DNA of 64,000 bases from JBLZUR01 sp048565625 (GCF_048565625.1 NZ_JBLZUR010000002.1:2542001-2606000), one strand, 5' to 3'; positions 9,015 to 20,400 are shown, numbered from the stretch's first letter. Notes: generated by a model not told the origin, from the letters alone. Program-made: numbers and translations.

Positions 9015-10781
9015 ATGCACCCCGACATCGCCGAGATCCTCCACCGCACCTTCGGCTATTCCAGCCTGCGTGGCTCGCAGCCGGCGGTGATCGATCGCAT
9101 CATGGCGGGCCGCGACACCCTCGCCGTCATGCCCACCGGCGCCGGCAAGTCGCTCTGCTACCAGCTTCCCGCCCTCGCCCGCCAAGGCACCGGCCTCGTC
9201 ATCTCCCCCCTCATCGCGCTCATGCACGATCAGGTCCGCTCGGCCGAGGCGGTCGGCATCCGCGCCGCCGCGCTCACCTCCGCCGACGAGAACCGTGACG
9301 AGACCCTCCGCCGCTTCCGCTCCGGCGAGCTCGACCTCCTCTACGCCGCGCCCGAACGCGCATCCGGCGAGGGTTTCCGCCGCCTCCTCACCGAGGTCCG
9401 CCTGTCGCTGATCGCCATCGACGAGGCGCATTGCGTGTCCGAATGGGGCCACGACTTCCGCCCCGACTATCGCCTGCTCCGTCCCCTCCTCGACAGCTTC
9501 CCGGACGTGCCGCGCCTGGCGCTCACCGCCACCGCCGACAACGCCACTCGCCGCGACATTCTAACCCAGCTCGGCATCCCCGAGGACGGGCTGATCGTCG
9601 CCGGCTTCGACCGTCCCAACATCCGCTACAGCATATCCCCGCGCGACGGTGTCCCCCGCCAGATCGCCGATCTCGTCACCGCGACCCCCGGCCCCGGCAT
9701 CGTCTACGCCCCCACCCGCGATGCGACCGAGCGGCTGGCACTCAGCATCGGACAGGCCACCGGCCGTCCCGCCCGCGCTTATCACGCCGGCCTCGACGCC
9801 CCCATCCGCGCCCGCAATCAGGCCGCCTTCGTCGCGTCGGAGGACATGGTGATGGTCGCCACCGTCGCCTTCGGCATGGGCATCGACAAGCCGGACGTCC
9901 GCTTCGTCGCCCATGCCGGCCTGCCCAAGTCGATCGAGTCCTACTATCAGGAAACCGGCCGCGCCGGTCGCGACGGCGAGCCCTCGGTCGCTCATCTCTT
10001 CTGGGGCGCCGAGGACTTCAGCCGCGCCCGCAAGCGTGTCGAGGAGCTGGAGGAGAGCCGCCGCGCCGGCGAGCGCCAGCGCCTGAACGCGATGGCCGGG
10101 CTGGTCGAAAGCGCCGGCTGTCGCCGCGCCATCCTGCTCCGCCATTTCGGCGAGACCCCGCCCGAACGCTGCGGCAATTGCGACAATTGCCTCGCGCCGC
10201 CCAAGACCGTCGACGCGACCGAGATCGCCCGCAAGTTCCTCTCCGCCGCCTTTCGCACCGAGATGCGCTTCGGCGTCACCCATCTCGCCGACGTGCTGGC
10301 CGGCAAGGACAACGACAAGATCCGCGGCTTCGGCCACCACAAGCTCTCGGTCTTCGGCATCGCCGATGAGGAGGAGATGCGGCTGGTCAAGCCTGTCGCT
10401 CGCGCCCTCCTCGCCCGCGACGCACTCCGCGCCGACGATTATGGCGGCCTCTCCTTCGGTCCCGGCGCGAAACCGATCCTGAAGGGCGAGGAGACCGTCG
10501 CGCTGGTTCTACCCCCCAAGCGCGAACGCCGCCGCAAGGACGGCACGGGCAAGGACTACCCAGACGACCCGCTCTTCGACGCACTCCGCGCCCGCCGCCG
10601 CGAGATCGCGAACGAACTCGGCGTGCCTCCCTATGTCATCTTCCACGACGCCACCCTGCGCGAAATGGCCGCCACCCGCCCCTACGACCTGCGCGGCCTC
10701 GCCGAGATCAGCGGCGTCGGCACCCGCAAGCTGAAGGAATACGGCCAAGCCTTCCTGGATGTCCTGAACGGGCGGGATTGA
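9015..10781 (+). CDS. recQ: ATP-dependent DNA helicase RecQ
   Basis: A 588-residue superfamily 2 helicase that unwinds DNA 3'-to-5' in recombination and fork repair. Motif 0 (FGYSSLRGSQ) is near residue 13, the Walker A motif MPTGAGKSLCYQLP near 37, the DEAH-type box DEAHCVSEWGHDFRP near 136 and motif VI (YYQETGRAGRDG) near 315. The RecQ zinc cluster is present (CRRAILLRHFGE followed by CGNCDNC), and an HRDC-type domain closes the protein (RPYDLRGLAEISGVG). Length is close to the family norm. No SD is obvious before the ATG, which follows a repeat closely. Confidence 0.96.
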   Translation: MHPDIAEILHRTFGYSSLRGSQPAVIDRIMAGRDTLAVMPTGAGKSLCYQLPALARQGTGLVISPLIALMHDQVRSAEAVGIRAAALTSADENRDETLRRFRSGELDLLYAAPERASGEGFRRLLTEVRLSLIAIDEAHCVSEWGHDFRPDYRLLRPLLDSFPDVPRLALTATADNATRRDILTQLGIPEDGLIVAGFDRPNIRYSISPRDGVPRQIADLVTATPGPGIVYAPTRDATERLALSIGQATGRPARAYHAGLDAPIRARNQAAFVASEDMVMVATVAFGMGIDKPDVRFVAHAGLPKSIESYYQETGRAGRDGEPSVAHLFWGAEDFSRARKRVEELEESRRAGERQRLNAMAGLVESAGCRRAILLRHFGETPPERCGNCDNCLAPPKTVDATEIARKFLSAAFRTEMRFGVTHLADVLAGKDNDKIRGFGHHKLSVFGIADEEEMRLVKPVARALLARDALRADDYGGLSFGPGAKPILKGEETVALVLPPKRERRRKDGTGKDYPDDPLFDALRARRREIANELGVPPYVIFHDATLREMAATRPYDLRGLAEISGVGTRKLKEYGQAFLDVLNGRD

Positions 10782-10787
10782 GGCACC

Positions 10788-10917
10788 GATCCTCCCCGGC
10801 ACGGGGAGGGGGACCGCCGCAGGCGGTGGAGGGGCGGTCCGCAAACGACCGTCCGCCTGTTGAGCGCCCCCCTCCGTCAGCACTTCGCGCTGCCACCTCC
10901 CCGTGCCGGGGAGGATC
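10788..10917. repeat. Palindromic intergenic repeat, copy C
   Basis: Same family as 1022-1159. The arms run from GATCCTCCCCGGCACGGGGA on the left to CCGTGCCGGGGAGGATC on the right, so the outer hairpin loops are complementary between arms. The centre is short and empty. It lies 6 bases after the recQ stop. Confidence 0.85.
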
Positions 10918-10967
10918 GACGCGGCAACCGCTCAGGGTCTAAGATCTTGCACCAAAGGAGACCGCCC

Positions 10968-11387
10968 ATGTTCCGCACCCTCGACGACACCATCATGGTC
11001 GCTGGCCAGATCCAGCCCGCCGACCTCGCCGAGGCGAAGGCGCAGGGCGTGAAGATGGTCATCAACAACCGCCCTGACGACGAACAGCCCGGCCAGCCCA
11101 GCAGCGCCGAGATCCAGGCGGCGGCGCAAGCGGCGGGCCTCGACTACGTCGCCATCCCCGTCACCCACGCCGGCTTCAGCGCGCCGCAGGTGGACGCCAT
11201 GCGCTCCGCCCTCGAAAGCGCAGACGGGCGGGTCCTCGCCTTCTGCCGCTCCGGCACCCGCTCGACCCTCCTCTGGGCCCTCGCCCGCGCCAGCATGGGC
11301 GACGATCTCGACACGCTCCAGGCCAAGGCGGAGGGAGCCGGCTACGACCTCACCTCGATCCGTCCTATCCTGAACCGGATGGTCTGA
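10968..11387 (+). CDS. TIGR01244/DUF442 family protein (rhodanese- or phosphatase-like)
   Basis: A 139-residue protein with the family features VAGQIQPADL, VINNRPDDEQ and a catalytic-site-like loop AFCRSGTRST near residue 92, a Cys-x5-Arg arrangement as in protein tyrosine phosphatases and the related sulfur transferase annotations. The family occurs alone or fused to persulfide dioxygenases and has been linked to sulfide handling. The ATG at 10968 is preceded by a near-ideal AAAGGAG seven bases upstream. It stands alone between recQ and the convergent acs gene. Confidence 0.85.
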   Translation: MFRTLDDTIMVAGQIQPADLAEAKAQGVKMVINNRPDDEQPGQPSSAEIQAAAQAAGLDYVAIPVTHAGFSAPQVDAMRSALESADGRVLAFCRSGTRSTLLWALARASMGDDLDTLQAKAEGAGYDLTSIRPILNRMV

Positions 11388-11449
11388 CCGCCCTCGGAAG
11401 TGCTCCTGCGAAAGCAGGAGTCTGAGCACCCGGCGTAGAGTTAAACCCG

Positions 11450-13381
<1,932 letters not shown>

Positions 13382-13554
13382 GCGCGCGTCTCTCCGTTGC
13401 CTTTTCGCCACGATAGCCACGAAAGCGCCACCTGTCGAAGATGTCCCGTCGGTGACAGCTTGATGACGGCGGCGTGCATGGTATCGCCGCCCCAACGGAC
13501 AGAAGATCCCGAATCCGGAGGATGCCAGGGCGACCAGATAAAAAGGGGGTCACC

Positions 13555-15771
13555 ATGGTTTCTCGTCGCGGCGCGCCACGCGCCATCCTGCTGTCCGGCA
13601 TCGCGCTCATGGCCGCGATCCCCTCCCTCGCGATTGCGGCCGATGCGCCCGAGGCGGCGATCGAGGACGGCGACATCATCGTCACCGCCACCCGCCGTGA
13701 GGAACTGGCCAAGGACGTGCCGGTCGCCGTCACCGTCCTCGCCGGTGAGAAGCTGGACGTCATCAACTCCTCGGGCCTCGACATCCGCGTCCTTTCCGCG
13801 CGCACGCCCAGCCTGCTGATCGAATCCTCCTTCGGCCGCACCTTCCCGCGCTTCTACATCCGCGGCCTCGGCAACACGGATTTCGATCCCAACGCGGCGC
13901 AGCCGGTGTCGGTCGTCTATGACGACGTCGCGCTGGAAAGCCCGATGCTGAAGTCGTTTCCCGTCTTCGACCTCGCTAATGTCCAGGTTCTGCGCGGGCC
14001 GCAGGGCACCCTCTTCGGCCGCAACACGCCCGCCGGCGTCGTCAAGATCGACAGCGCCAAGCCCTCCGACAGCTTCGGCGGCTATGGCAGCGTCAGCTGG
14101 GGCACCTACAACACCGTCAATGCCGAGGCGGCGGTCGGCGGCCCGATCGGTGAAGGCCTGTCCTTCCGCATCTCCGGCCTGCTCCAGCGCCGCGACGACT
14201 GGGTGGAGAACGACGCCACCGCCGGCAATGCCGATGACGAGTTCGAGGGCTATCGCGACCTCGCCGGCCGCTTCCAGCTCGCCTATACCTCGGGCGATTT
14301 CAACGCGCTCTGGAACATACACGGCCGCGACCTGAACGGCACCCCGCGCATCTTCCGCGCCGGCGCGATCGCCCAGGGCAGCAACCACTTCGCCCCCGGC
14401 TTCGACAAGGATCACGTCGCGGTCGACGGCTTCACCAGCCAGGACCTGAAGCAGTGGGGCACCAACCTCCACCTCGACTACACGTTCGACGGCGTCGGCA
14501 CGCTCTACTCGATCACCGCCTATGAACGCGCGAAGGTCGATTCCACCGGCGATATCGACGGCGGCAACATCTACGCCTTCCCCCCGCTCGGCCTCAACGT
14601 GGCGCTCTTCCCGTCGAACACCGGCGGCATCACCAAGCCGCGCGAATTCAGCCAGGAACTTCGCTTCGCGACCGAGGACATGGGCGGCCTCCAGTTTCAG
14701 GGCGGCGGCTACTACTTCCGTCAGAAGCTCTTCTATAACGAGCTGAGCTACACCACGGCCGGCGCGATCGACGGCAACGTCGTCCACCGCAACATCAATG
14801 AGAATTACGGCATCTTCGCCTCCGGCACCTACACGGTGGACGCGCTGACGCTGCGCGCCGGCGTGCGCTACAGCCATGACAAGCGCCGCGATTTCGTCGG
14901 CGGCATGGGCATCGCGCCGGGCGTCACCCTGCCCGTTACCACCCGCGCCAGCGACGACAACGTCTCCTGGGATGCCAGCGCCACCTATGCGCTGAACGAT
15001 CAGGTCAACGTCTACGCCCGCTTCGCCACCGGCTATCTCGGCCCGGCGATCCAGGACCGCGTGAACTTCGGCGGCGTGCCGACCGTCGCCTCGAAGCAGA
15101 CGACGATCTCGGGTGAGGCCGGCTTCAAGGGCGCGTCCGCCGACCGCACCCTCTCCTTCTCGGTCAACGGCTATTGGTGGCGGACCAAGGATCTGCAGCT
15201 GACCGCCGTCGGTGGCGCGGTGAACACCGCCCGCCTGATCAACGCCGAAAAGGCGATCGGCTACGGTGCCGAGCTCGATGTCATGTTCAAGCCGGTCGAC
15301 GGTCTCGAACTGACGGCAGGCGGCAGCTACAACTTCACCGAGATCCGCGACAACAACCTCGCCGTCGCGCCCTGCGGCTCCGGCCAGTGCACCGTCACCG
15401 ATCCGCTGAACGCCGCCGGCCTCGCCATTCTCGACGGCAACGATCTGCCGCAGGCGCCGCGCTGGATCGCCAATGCGACGGCACGTTACGCCATCCCGGT
15501 CGGCTCGGGCGAGGTGTTCGCCTATACCGACTGGGCCTATCGCAGCCGGATCAACTACTTCCTCTACACGGCGAAGGAGTTCCGCGGCCGCGCCTCGCTA
15601 GAGGGTGGCCTGAAGGTCGGCTACAAGACGGCGGACGATCTGGAGATCGCGGCCTTTGCCCGCAACATCACCAACCAGATCCGCATCGTCTCGGCGATCG
15701 ACTTCAACAACCTGACCGGCATGATCAACGAACCCCGCATCCTCGGCGTCTCGGTCCGCAAGGGGTTCTGA
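13555..15771 (+). CDS. TonB-dependent outer-membrane receptor (first copy)
   Basis: A 738-residue receptor with a Sec signal peptide (MVSRRGAPRAILLSGIALMA, cleavage after about residue 28), a TonB box-like DGDIIVTATRREE, and a plug domain with VQVLRGPQGTLFGRNTPAGV near residue 145. A 22-strand beta barrel should follow; the protein ends with an aromatic terminus (VSVRKGF), as outer-membrane proteins need. It imports a ligand using proton-motive force via TonB-ExbBD. Its position beside purine transport and salvage genes suggests a nucleoside or nucleobase ligand, which is inference. The ATG has AAAAGGGGG upstream. Confidence 0.9.
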   Translation: MVSRRGAPRAILLSGIALMAAIPSLAIAADAPEAAIEDGDIIVTATRREELAKDVPVAVTVLAGEKLDVINSSGLDIRVLSARTPSLLIESSFGRTFPRFYIRGLGNTDFDPNAAQPVSVVYDDVALESPMLKSFPVFDLANVQVLRGPQGTLFGRNTPAGVVKIDSAKPSDSFGGYGSVSWGTYNTVNAEAAVGGPIGEGLSFRISGLLQRRDDWVENDATAGNADDEFEGYRDLAGRFQLAYTSGDFNALWNIHGRDLNGTPRIFRAGAIAQGSNHFAPGFDKDHVAVDGFTSQDLKQWGTNLHLDYTFDGVGTLYSITAYERAKVDSTGDIDGGNIYAFPPLGLNVALFPSNTGGITKPREFSQELRFATEDMGGLQFQGGGYYFRQKLFYNELSYTTAGAIDGNVVHRNINENYGIFASGTYTVDALTLRAGVRYSHDKRRDFVGGMGIAPGVTLPVTTRASDDNVSWDASATYALNDQVNVYARFATGYLGPAIQDRVNFGGVPTVASKQTTISGEAGFKGASADRTLSFSVNGYWWRTKDLQLTAVGGAVNTARLINAEKAIGYGAELDVMFKPVDGLELTAGGSYNFTEIRDNNLAVAPCGSGQCTVTDPLNAAGLAILDGNDLPQAPRWIANATARYAIPVGSGEVFAYTDWAYRSRINYFLYTAKEFRGRASLEGGLKVGYKTADDLEIAAFARNITNQIRIVSAIDFNNLTGMINEPRILGVSVRKGF

Positions 15772-15773
15772 CC

Positions 15774-15904
15774 AATCCTCCCCATCACAGATGGGGAGGG
15801 GGACCATCCGAAGGATGGTGGAGGGGCGGCGGTGCAACCGCCGTCTTCGCGGCCGCCCCTCCACCGCCTTCGGCGGTCCCCCTCCCCACTTCGTGGGGAG
15901 GATT
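15774..15904. repeat. Palindromic intergenic repeat, copy D
   Basis: Same family as 1022-1159, and the most symmetrical copy. The left arm is AATCCTCCCCATCACAGATG then GGGAGGGGGACCATCC; the right arm ends CCCCACTTCGTGGGGAGGATT. It fills the gap between the TonB receptor and the purine permease, beginning 3 bases after the stop codon. Confidence 0.88.
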
Positions 15905-15923
15905 TTATGTGTAGAAGGTCCGC

Positions 15924-17246
15924 ATGAGCTTCCTCGAACGCCGCTTCGATCTCGCCGCGCGCGGCACCGACGTGCGGACGGAAATCCTCGCCGGGGCCAC
16001 CACCTTCCTGACGATGGCGTATATCGTCCTCGTCAACCCGGCGATCCTCGGCATGGCGGGGATGCCGGTGGCGGGCGTCGCGGTCGCGACCTGCCTTGCC
16101 GCCGCCTTCGCCTCGATCCTGATGGGCTTCACCGCCAATGTGCCGCTGGCGCTCGCCCCCGGCATGGGCCTCAACGCCTATTTCAGCTTCACCGTCGTGC
16201 AGCAGATGCACGTTCCCTGGCCGGTGGCGCTCGGCTGCGTCCTCATCTCCGGCCTTGTCTTCCTGGCGCTGACCGCCGTCGGCGTGCGCCAGATGATCCT
16301 CGCCGCGATCCCGCCCAAGCTGTTCGCGGCGACGGCCGGCGGCATCGGCCTCTTCATCGGCTTCATCGGCCTGAAGAACGCCGGCATCGTCGTCTCGAAC
16401 CCGGCCACCTTCGTGTCGCTCGGCGACCTGCGTCAGCCCGGCGCCGCCCTCGCCCTGCTGGGCCTTCTCCTCATCGGCGGTCTCTCGATCTGGAAGGTGC
16501 GGGGCGCGGTGCTGATCGGCATCATCGCCATCACCCTGATCGGCGCGGTGGTCGGCGCGGTCACCATGACGCCGCAGCCCTATGACCTCGGCGCGATCCG
16601 CGACACCGCGTTCAAGCTCGACCTCGCCGGCGTCTTTGGCCTCGGCGGCAGCCACGGCCTCGGCGTGCTCGAAATCCTCTTCGTCTTCCTGTTCGTCGAT
16701 CTCTTCGACAATATCGGCACCCTCGTCGCCGTCACCAAGCGCGCCGGCCTGATCGGGCCGGACGGGCAGATCCCCCGCCTCAACCGCATCCTCTTCACCG
16801 ACGCCGCCGCGACCGTGGTCGGCTCGATGGCGGGCACCAGCACCGTCACCTCCTATGTCGAAAGCGCCGCCGGCGTGCAGGCGGGCGGCCGCACCGGGCT
16901 GACGGCGGTGACCACCGGCGTCCTCTTCCTCGCGGTCATGTTCGTCGCCCCCTATGCGCAGCTCGTGCCAGTCTGGGCGACGGCCCCCGCGCTGATCCTC
17001 GTCGGCGGCCTGATGATGGCCCCGCTTGCCGAGATCGTCTGGGACGACCCGCTCGACGCCGTCCCCGCCTTCCTGACGCTCATCATGATCCCGCTCACCT
17101 TCTCGATCGCCAACGGCCTCGCCTTCGGTATCACCGGTTATGCCGCGCTGAAGATCGTGCGCGGGACGATCACCCGGCGCGACTGGATGCTCCTCGCGCT
17201 CGCCCTGCTCTTCGTCCTCCGCTTCCTGTATCTGGCGGCGGGATAA
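15924..17246 (+). CDS. NCS2-family (AzgA-like) purine permease
   Basis: A 440-residue inner-membrane transporter with about 12-14 hydrophobic segments. It has the AzgA-group signatures FLTMAYIVLVNP, ALAPGMGLNAYF and VFLFVDLFDNIGTLV, and the conserved TSTVTSYVESAAGVQAGGRT block. Members import adenine, guanine or hypoxanthine by proton symport. The neighbouring phosphoribosyltransferase would trap the base. The ATG at 15924 lies 20 bases after a palindromic repeat, so transcription probably starts within or before the repeat. Confidence 0.92.
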   Translation: MSFLERRFDLAARGTDVRTEILAGATTFLTMAYIVLVNPAILGMAGMPVAGVAVATCLAAAFASILMGFTANVPLALAPGMGLNAYFSFTVVQQMHVPWPVALGCVLISGLVFLALTAVGVRQMILAAIPPKLFAATAGGIGLFIGFIGLKNAGIVVSNPATFVSLGDLRQPGAALALLGLLLIGGLSIWKVRGAVLIGIIAITLIGAVVGAVTMTPQPYDLGAIRDTAFKLDLAGVFGLGGSHGLGVLEILFVFLFVDLFDNIGTLVAVTKRAGLIGPDGQIPRLNRILFTDAAATVVGSMAGTSTVTSYVESAAGVQAGGRTGLTAVTTGVLFLAVMFVAPYAQLVPVWATAPALILVGGLMMAPLAEIVWDDPLDAVPAFLTLIMIPLTFSIANGLAFGITGYAALKIVRGTITRRDWMLLALALLFVLRFLYLAAG

Positions 17247-17255
17247 CACACCGAA

Positions 17256-17320
17256 CCCCGTTCGCACTGAGCTTGTCGAAGTGCCAGCGCAGGGGCCTCG
17301 ACAAGCTCAGCCCGAACGGG
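17256..17320. repeat. Inverted repeat of the TGAGCTTGTCGAAG family
   Basis: The left arm is CCCCGTTCGCACTGAGCTTG then TCGAAG; the right arm CCTCGACAAGCTCAGCCCGA then ACGGG is its inverse. A strong hairpin forms between the permease and the NUP gene. Related single arms or pairs occur at 18912-18987 and 20407-20441. Confidence 0.8.
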
Positions 17321-17330
17321 CGCAGGAGAC

Positions 17331-18377
17331 ATGATGAACCGCTTCCTTCTCCCTCTCGCCCTCCTCGCCACACCCGCCATCGTGCAGGCGGCGGAGCGAC
17401 CCATCCTCATCCGCATGGTCGTCGTCACCGCGTTCGAGATCGGCGCCGACACCGGCGACAAGGCCGGCGAGTTCCAGCACTGGGCCGAACAGATCCCCAC
17501 CACCCTGCCCTTCCCAGGCGGCGAACGCCCGCTCCGCTATGATGCGAAGCGCGGCCTCCTCGTCCTCTCAACCGGCATGGGCACCAACCGCGCCGCCACC
17601 TCGACCATGCTGCTCGGCCTCGATCCCCGCTTCGATCTCAGCAAAGCTTACTGGCTGGTCGCCGCGATCGCCGGCGTGAACCCCAACGAGGCCTCGATCG
17701 GCTCGGCCGCGTGGATCGGCGACATCATCGACACCGATCTCGGCTTCGAGATTGACGCCCGCGAGATCCCCGCCGATTGGCCCACCGGCCGCGTGCCCTG
17801 GGAACGCGCCAAGCCCTATCAACTGCCCGTCCCCACCGACATGAGCTACAACCTCTTCCCCCTGAACAAGCCGCTCCGCGATTGGGCCTACAGCCTCACC
17901 AAGGACGTGCCGATCCCCGACACCCCCACCCTTCAGAAGATGCGCGCCCGCTTCATCGGCTACCCCAAGGCGCTCGAACAGCCGAAGGTGACGACCGGTG
18001 AGGAAGCCAGTGGCCAGACCTTCTGGCACGGCAAGCTGCTCAACAGCTTCACCGAGGAGTGGACGAAATACTGGACCGGCGGCACCGGCCGCTTCGTGAT
18101 GACCGCGATGGAGGACACCGGGGTCCACCGCGCGCTCTCGGTCCTCGCGAAATCGGGCAAGGCCGATCCCAACCGCCTGCTCGTCCTCCGCACCGGCAGC
18201 AACTACGCGACCCAGGCCCCCGGCCAGTCCGCGGCCGACAGCCTCCACAATGAGAATGCGGAGCTTTCCGGACTCGAATCCTCGGTCGATGCCGCCTATC
18301 GCATCGGCCGCCCGGTGGTGGACGAGATCACCGGCAACTGGGCGAAATACGCCGACACCATCCCCGGAGCGAAGTGA
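17331..18377 (+). CDS. Purine nucleoside permease family (NUP) protein, exported
   Basis: A protein of about 348 residues with a signal peptide (MNRFLLPLALLATPAIVQA). It belongs to the NUP family first described for fungal nucleoside uptake, whose fold is that of nucleoside phosphorylases, not of a channel. Seen blocks are MVVVTAFEIGADTGDKAGEF near the N-terminus, LSTGMGTNRAATS and WLVAAIAGVNP, the last typical of the phosphorylase-like core. It probably binds or processes nucleosides in the periplasm. AGGAG lies 2 bases before the first ATG and 5 before the second at 17334, so either may be used. It is followed after one base by the phosphoribosyltransferase gene. Confidence 0.85.
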   Translation: MMNRFLLPLALLATPAIVQAAERPILIRMVVVTAFEIGADTGDKAGEFQHWAEQIPTTLPFPGGERPLRYDAKRGLLVLSTGMGTNRAATSTMLLGLDPRFDLSKAYWLVAAIAGVNPNEASIGSAAWIGDIIDTDLGFEIDAREIPADWPTGRVPWERAKPYQLPVPTDMSYNLFPLNKPLRDWAYSLTKDVPIPDTPTLQKMRARFIGYPKALEQPKVTTGEEASGQTFWHGKLLNSFTEEWTKYWTGGTGRFVMTAMEDTGVHRALSVLAKSGKADPNRLLVLRTGSNYATQAPGQSAADSLHNENAELSGLESSVDAAYRIGRPVVDEITGNWAKYADTIPGAK

Positions 18378-18378
18378 C

Positions 18379-18900
18379 GTGAGCACCCCCGAATTCGCCT
18401 ATATCGACAACGAAACCTTCCTCGCCGATGTCCTCGCCGTCGCCGACGCGATGAAGCGGGAGCCGTGGAAGCCCGATTTCGTCGTCGGCATCGGGCGTGG
18501 CGGCCTCGTCCCCGGCGCATACCTCTCGCACCGCACCAACATCCCGATGCTGTCGGTGGACCATTCCTCCAAGGTCTACGACTTCTCCGACGAGTTACTG
18601 ATGAAGCTCGCCAGGCAGACCTGCGACGGCAAGCACATCCTGTTCATCGACGACATCAACGACAGCGGTTCGACCATCGTCTACCTGCGCGACAGCATGG
18701 TGAAATACGGCTGCGTCGCCGAACATGTGAAGTTCGCCGTCCTCCTGAACAATCTCAGCAGCCGGACCACCGTCGACTACTGGTCCCGCACCATCAACCG
18801 CACCACCGACAAGCGCTGGTTCGTCTTCCCCTGGGAAGCCGTCTCGACCCATGACGAACTGGTCGAGGAGGCAAACGAGGTGCCCCAGCGCCTCGCGTGA
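18379..18900 (+). CDS. Purine phosphoribosyltransferase
   Basis: A 173-residue type I phosphoribosyltransferase, probably using xanthine, guanine or hypoxanthine with PRPP to give the nucleotide. The PRPP loop is HILFIDDINDSGSTIVYL near residues 83-100, and VGIGRGGLVPGAYLSHR near 35 supplies the second phosphate-binding loop. The start is a GTG one base after the NUP stop codon, with GGAG nine bases upstream, so the two genes form an operon. The specificity hood cannot be read with certainty. Confidence 0.88.
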   Translation: MSTPEFAYIDNETFLADVLAVADAMKREPWKPDFVVGIGRGGLVPGAYLSHRTNIPMLSVDHSSKVYDFSDELLMKLARQTCDGKHILFIDDINDSGSTIVYLRDSMVKYGCVAEHVKFAVLLNNLSSRTTVDYWSRTINRTTDKRWFVFPWEAVSTHDELVEEANEVPQRLA

Positions 18901-18911
18901 TCTTCGATTGC

Positions 18912-18987
18912 CCCGAAGTCGAAGCACGAGTCGCGGAGACATCGCTTTGTGCCGGTGCTTCGACTTCGCTCAGGACGAACGGGGCAC
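18912..18987. repeat. Inverted repeat of the CGAAGTCGAAGCACG family
   Basis: The arms GAAGTCGAAGCACG and GTGCTTCGACTTCGCTCAGG are inverted and form a hairpin between convergent genes. The right arm is read as the last codons and stop of the adenosine deaminase gene on the minus strand. Confidence 0.75.
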
Positions 18988-20400
18988 CTGACTAGAACTT
19001 TTTTCCACCACCTCCGCCTCGAACCGGTCGAACGCCGCATCGAGCTTCGCCGCCTGCTCCCCCTTCTCCTTCGGTGGCAGGAACGCGTGTTCGATCCCGG
19101 CCTTGGCGATCGCCTTCAGCTCGGCATAGCCGAGCCCCTGCTCCGTCACCGCGCGCAGGTACTCGTTGGTCATGTCGGATCGCGACACGCCCTCGTCGTC
19201 GGTTGAAAGCACCACCGGCACCCCCGCCGCGCGGTAGAGGGCGAGCGGATGATCCCGCCCCTTGACGCCCAGGATGGTGTCGTTGCTGGTCAGGTTGATC
19301 TCGACCGCCACGCCCTTCGCCGCCATCTCCTTCAGCAGCCCGGCGCTGTCGCTCTCGAAGGCGATGTCGACGCCATGCCCGATCCGGCTTGCCCCCGCGA
19401 CCTCCACCGCCTTGCGAATGCGCCCGCGCAACTCCGCCGGCGGCACCAGCCCCAGCGTGACCTCCCCAGCGTGCAGCGCCAGCGGCACCTTCGGAAACCG
19501 CTTATGGAAATAGGCGAACATCGCCATGTGCAGGTCGTAGTCGCGGGTTGAGACCGGCCCATCCTCCGGGGCGACGATGTTGACCCCCACATAGCGCCAA
19601 TCCGCCTCGGCCAGCGCGAAAGCCACCGCCATCTGCCCGAAGACATAGGCGGGTGCCTGTGACCGCAGCGCGAACGGCAGATAGCGGACGGTGACTGCAC
19701 AGGCACCGCGCGCGGGCTTCTGCGTCAGGCACTCGTTGATCTTCGCCGCCTCGGCCTCTGCGGCATCCGTCTCCTTCACCGCCGCCTTCACCGCATCGGG
19801 CAGCAGCGGCCCGACCCGCCGGTACGCCGCGTCGAAGTCGCCATCCCACGCCGTCCCGGCCGCCTTCATCGCCGTCAGGTGAACCGCTTCCGGGTTTGAC
19901 ATCAGCTCCAGATACTGGACGTTATCGCCCGCTGCCTTGTCCCGTGCCGAGGCGACCATGCGTCCGATCGAGGGGATCGCCGCGCCCGCGAACTTGTCGA
20001 AGCTGTCGAAGAACTGGGTATGCCCCGTCCGCTCGTTCCGCCCGACGCCACGCGCAAAAGCCCGCGTCGAAAGCGAATCGATCGTCCGGCGGTACAATGC
20101 GGGATCGCGATCCGAGAGCCCCGCCAGCGGCACCGCCCCCTCACCGCAAGGCGCGGGCACGAAGGTCAGGTCCGCCCCCCTCAGGCACAGCCCGTCCGTC
20201 GCACCCCATGCGATGAACTCCTCGGCATAGGGCGCGCCCCAGAGGTGGTTGTGCAGGTCCGCCCCTTTGGGCATCGCCTGCAGGAACACGCGCAGCCGCG
20301 GCGGGCTCGCCTTCACCGTATCGAACAGCGCCTCGACCGGAGACTGCGCCGCCGCCGGTGCGGCGAGGGCGAATACCAGAACCGAAAAGAACGCCTTCAT
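18970..20400 (-). CDS. Exported adenosine deaminase
   Basis: A 476-residue member of the ADGF-like secreted branch of adenosine deaminases, which convert adenosine to inosine outside the cytoplasm. It has a signal peptide (MKAFFSVLVFALAAPAAAQS). Metal and catalytic blocks in order: ADLHNHLWG near residue 48, LALHAGEV near 310, SRIGHGVDIAF near 340 and VVLSTDDEGVSR near 405. I chose the ATG at 20400 over the GTG just upstream because GGGGAG is then five bases away. The last few residues are encoded by an intergenic repeat arm. With the NUP protein, permease and phosphoribosyltransferase it completes a purine-scavenging set. Confidence 0.9.
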   Translation of the reverse strand: MKAFFSVLVFALAAPAAAQSPVEALFDTVKASPPRLRVFLQAMPKGADLHNHLWGAPYAEEFIAWGATDGLCLRGADLTFVPAPCGEGAVPLAGLSDRDPALYRRTIDSLSTRAFARGVGRNERTGHTQFFDSFDKFAGAAIPSIGRMVASARDKAAGDNVQYLELMSNPEAVHLTAMKAAGTAWDGDFDAAYRRVGPLLPDAVKAAVKETDAAEAEAAKINECLTQKPARGACAVTVRYLPFALRSQAPAYVFGQMAVAFALAEADWRYVGVNIVAPEDGPVSTRDYDLHMAMFAYFHKRFPKVPLALHAGEVTLGLVPPAELRGRIRKAVEVAGASRIGHGVDIAFESDSAGLLKEMAAKGVAVEINLTSNDTILGVKGRDHPLALYRAAGVPVVLSTDDEGVSRSDMTNEYLRAVTEQGLGYAELKAIAKAGIEHAFLPPKEKGEQAAKLDAAFDRFEAEVVEKSSSQVPRSS

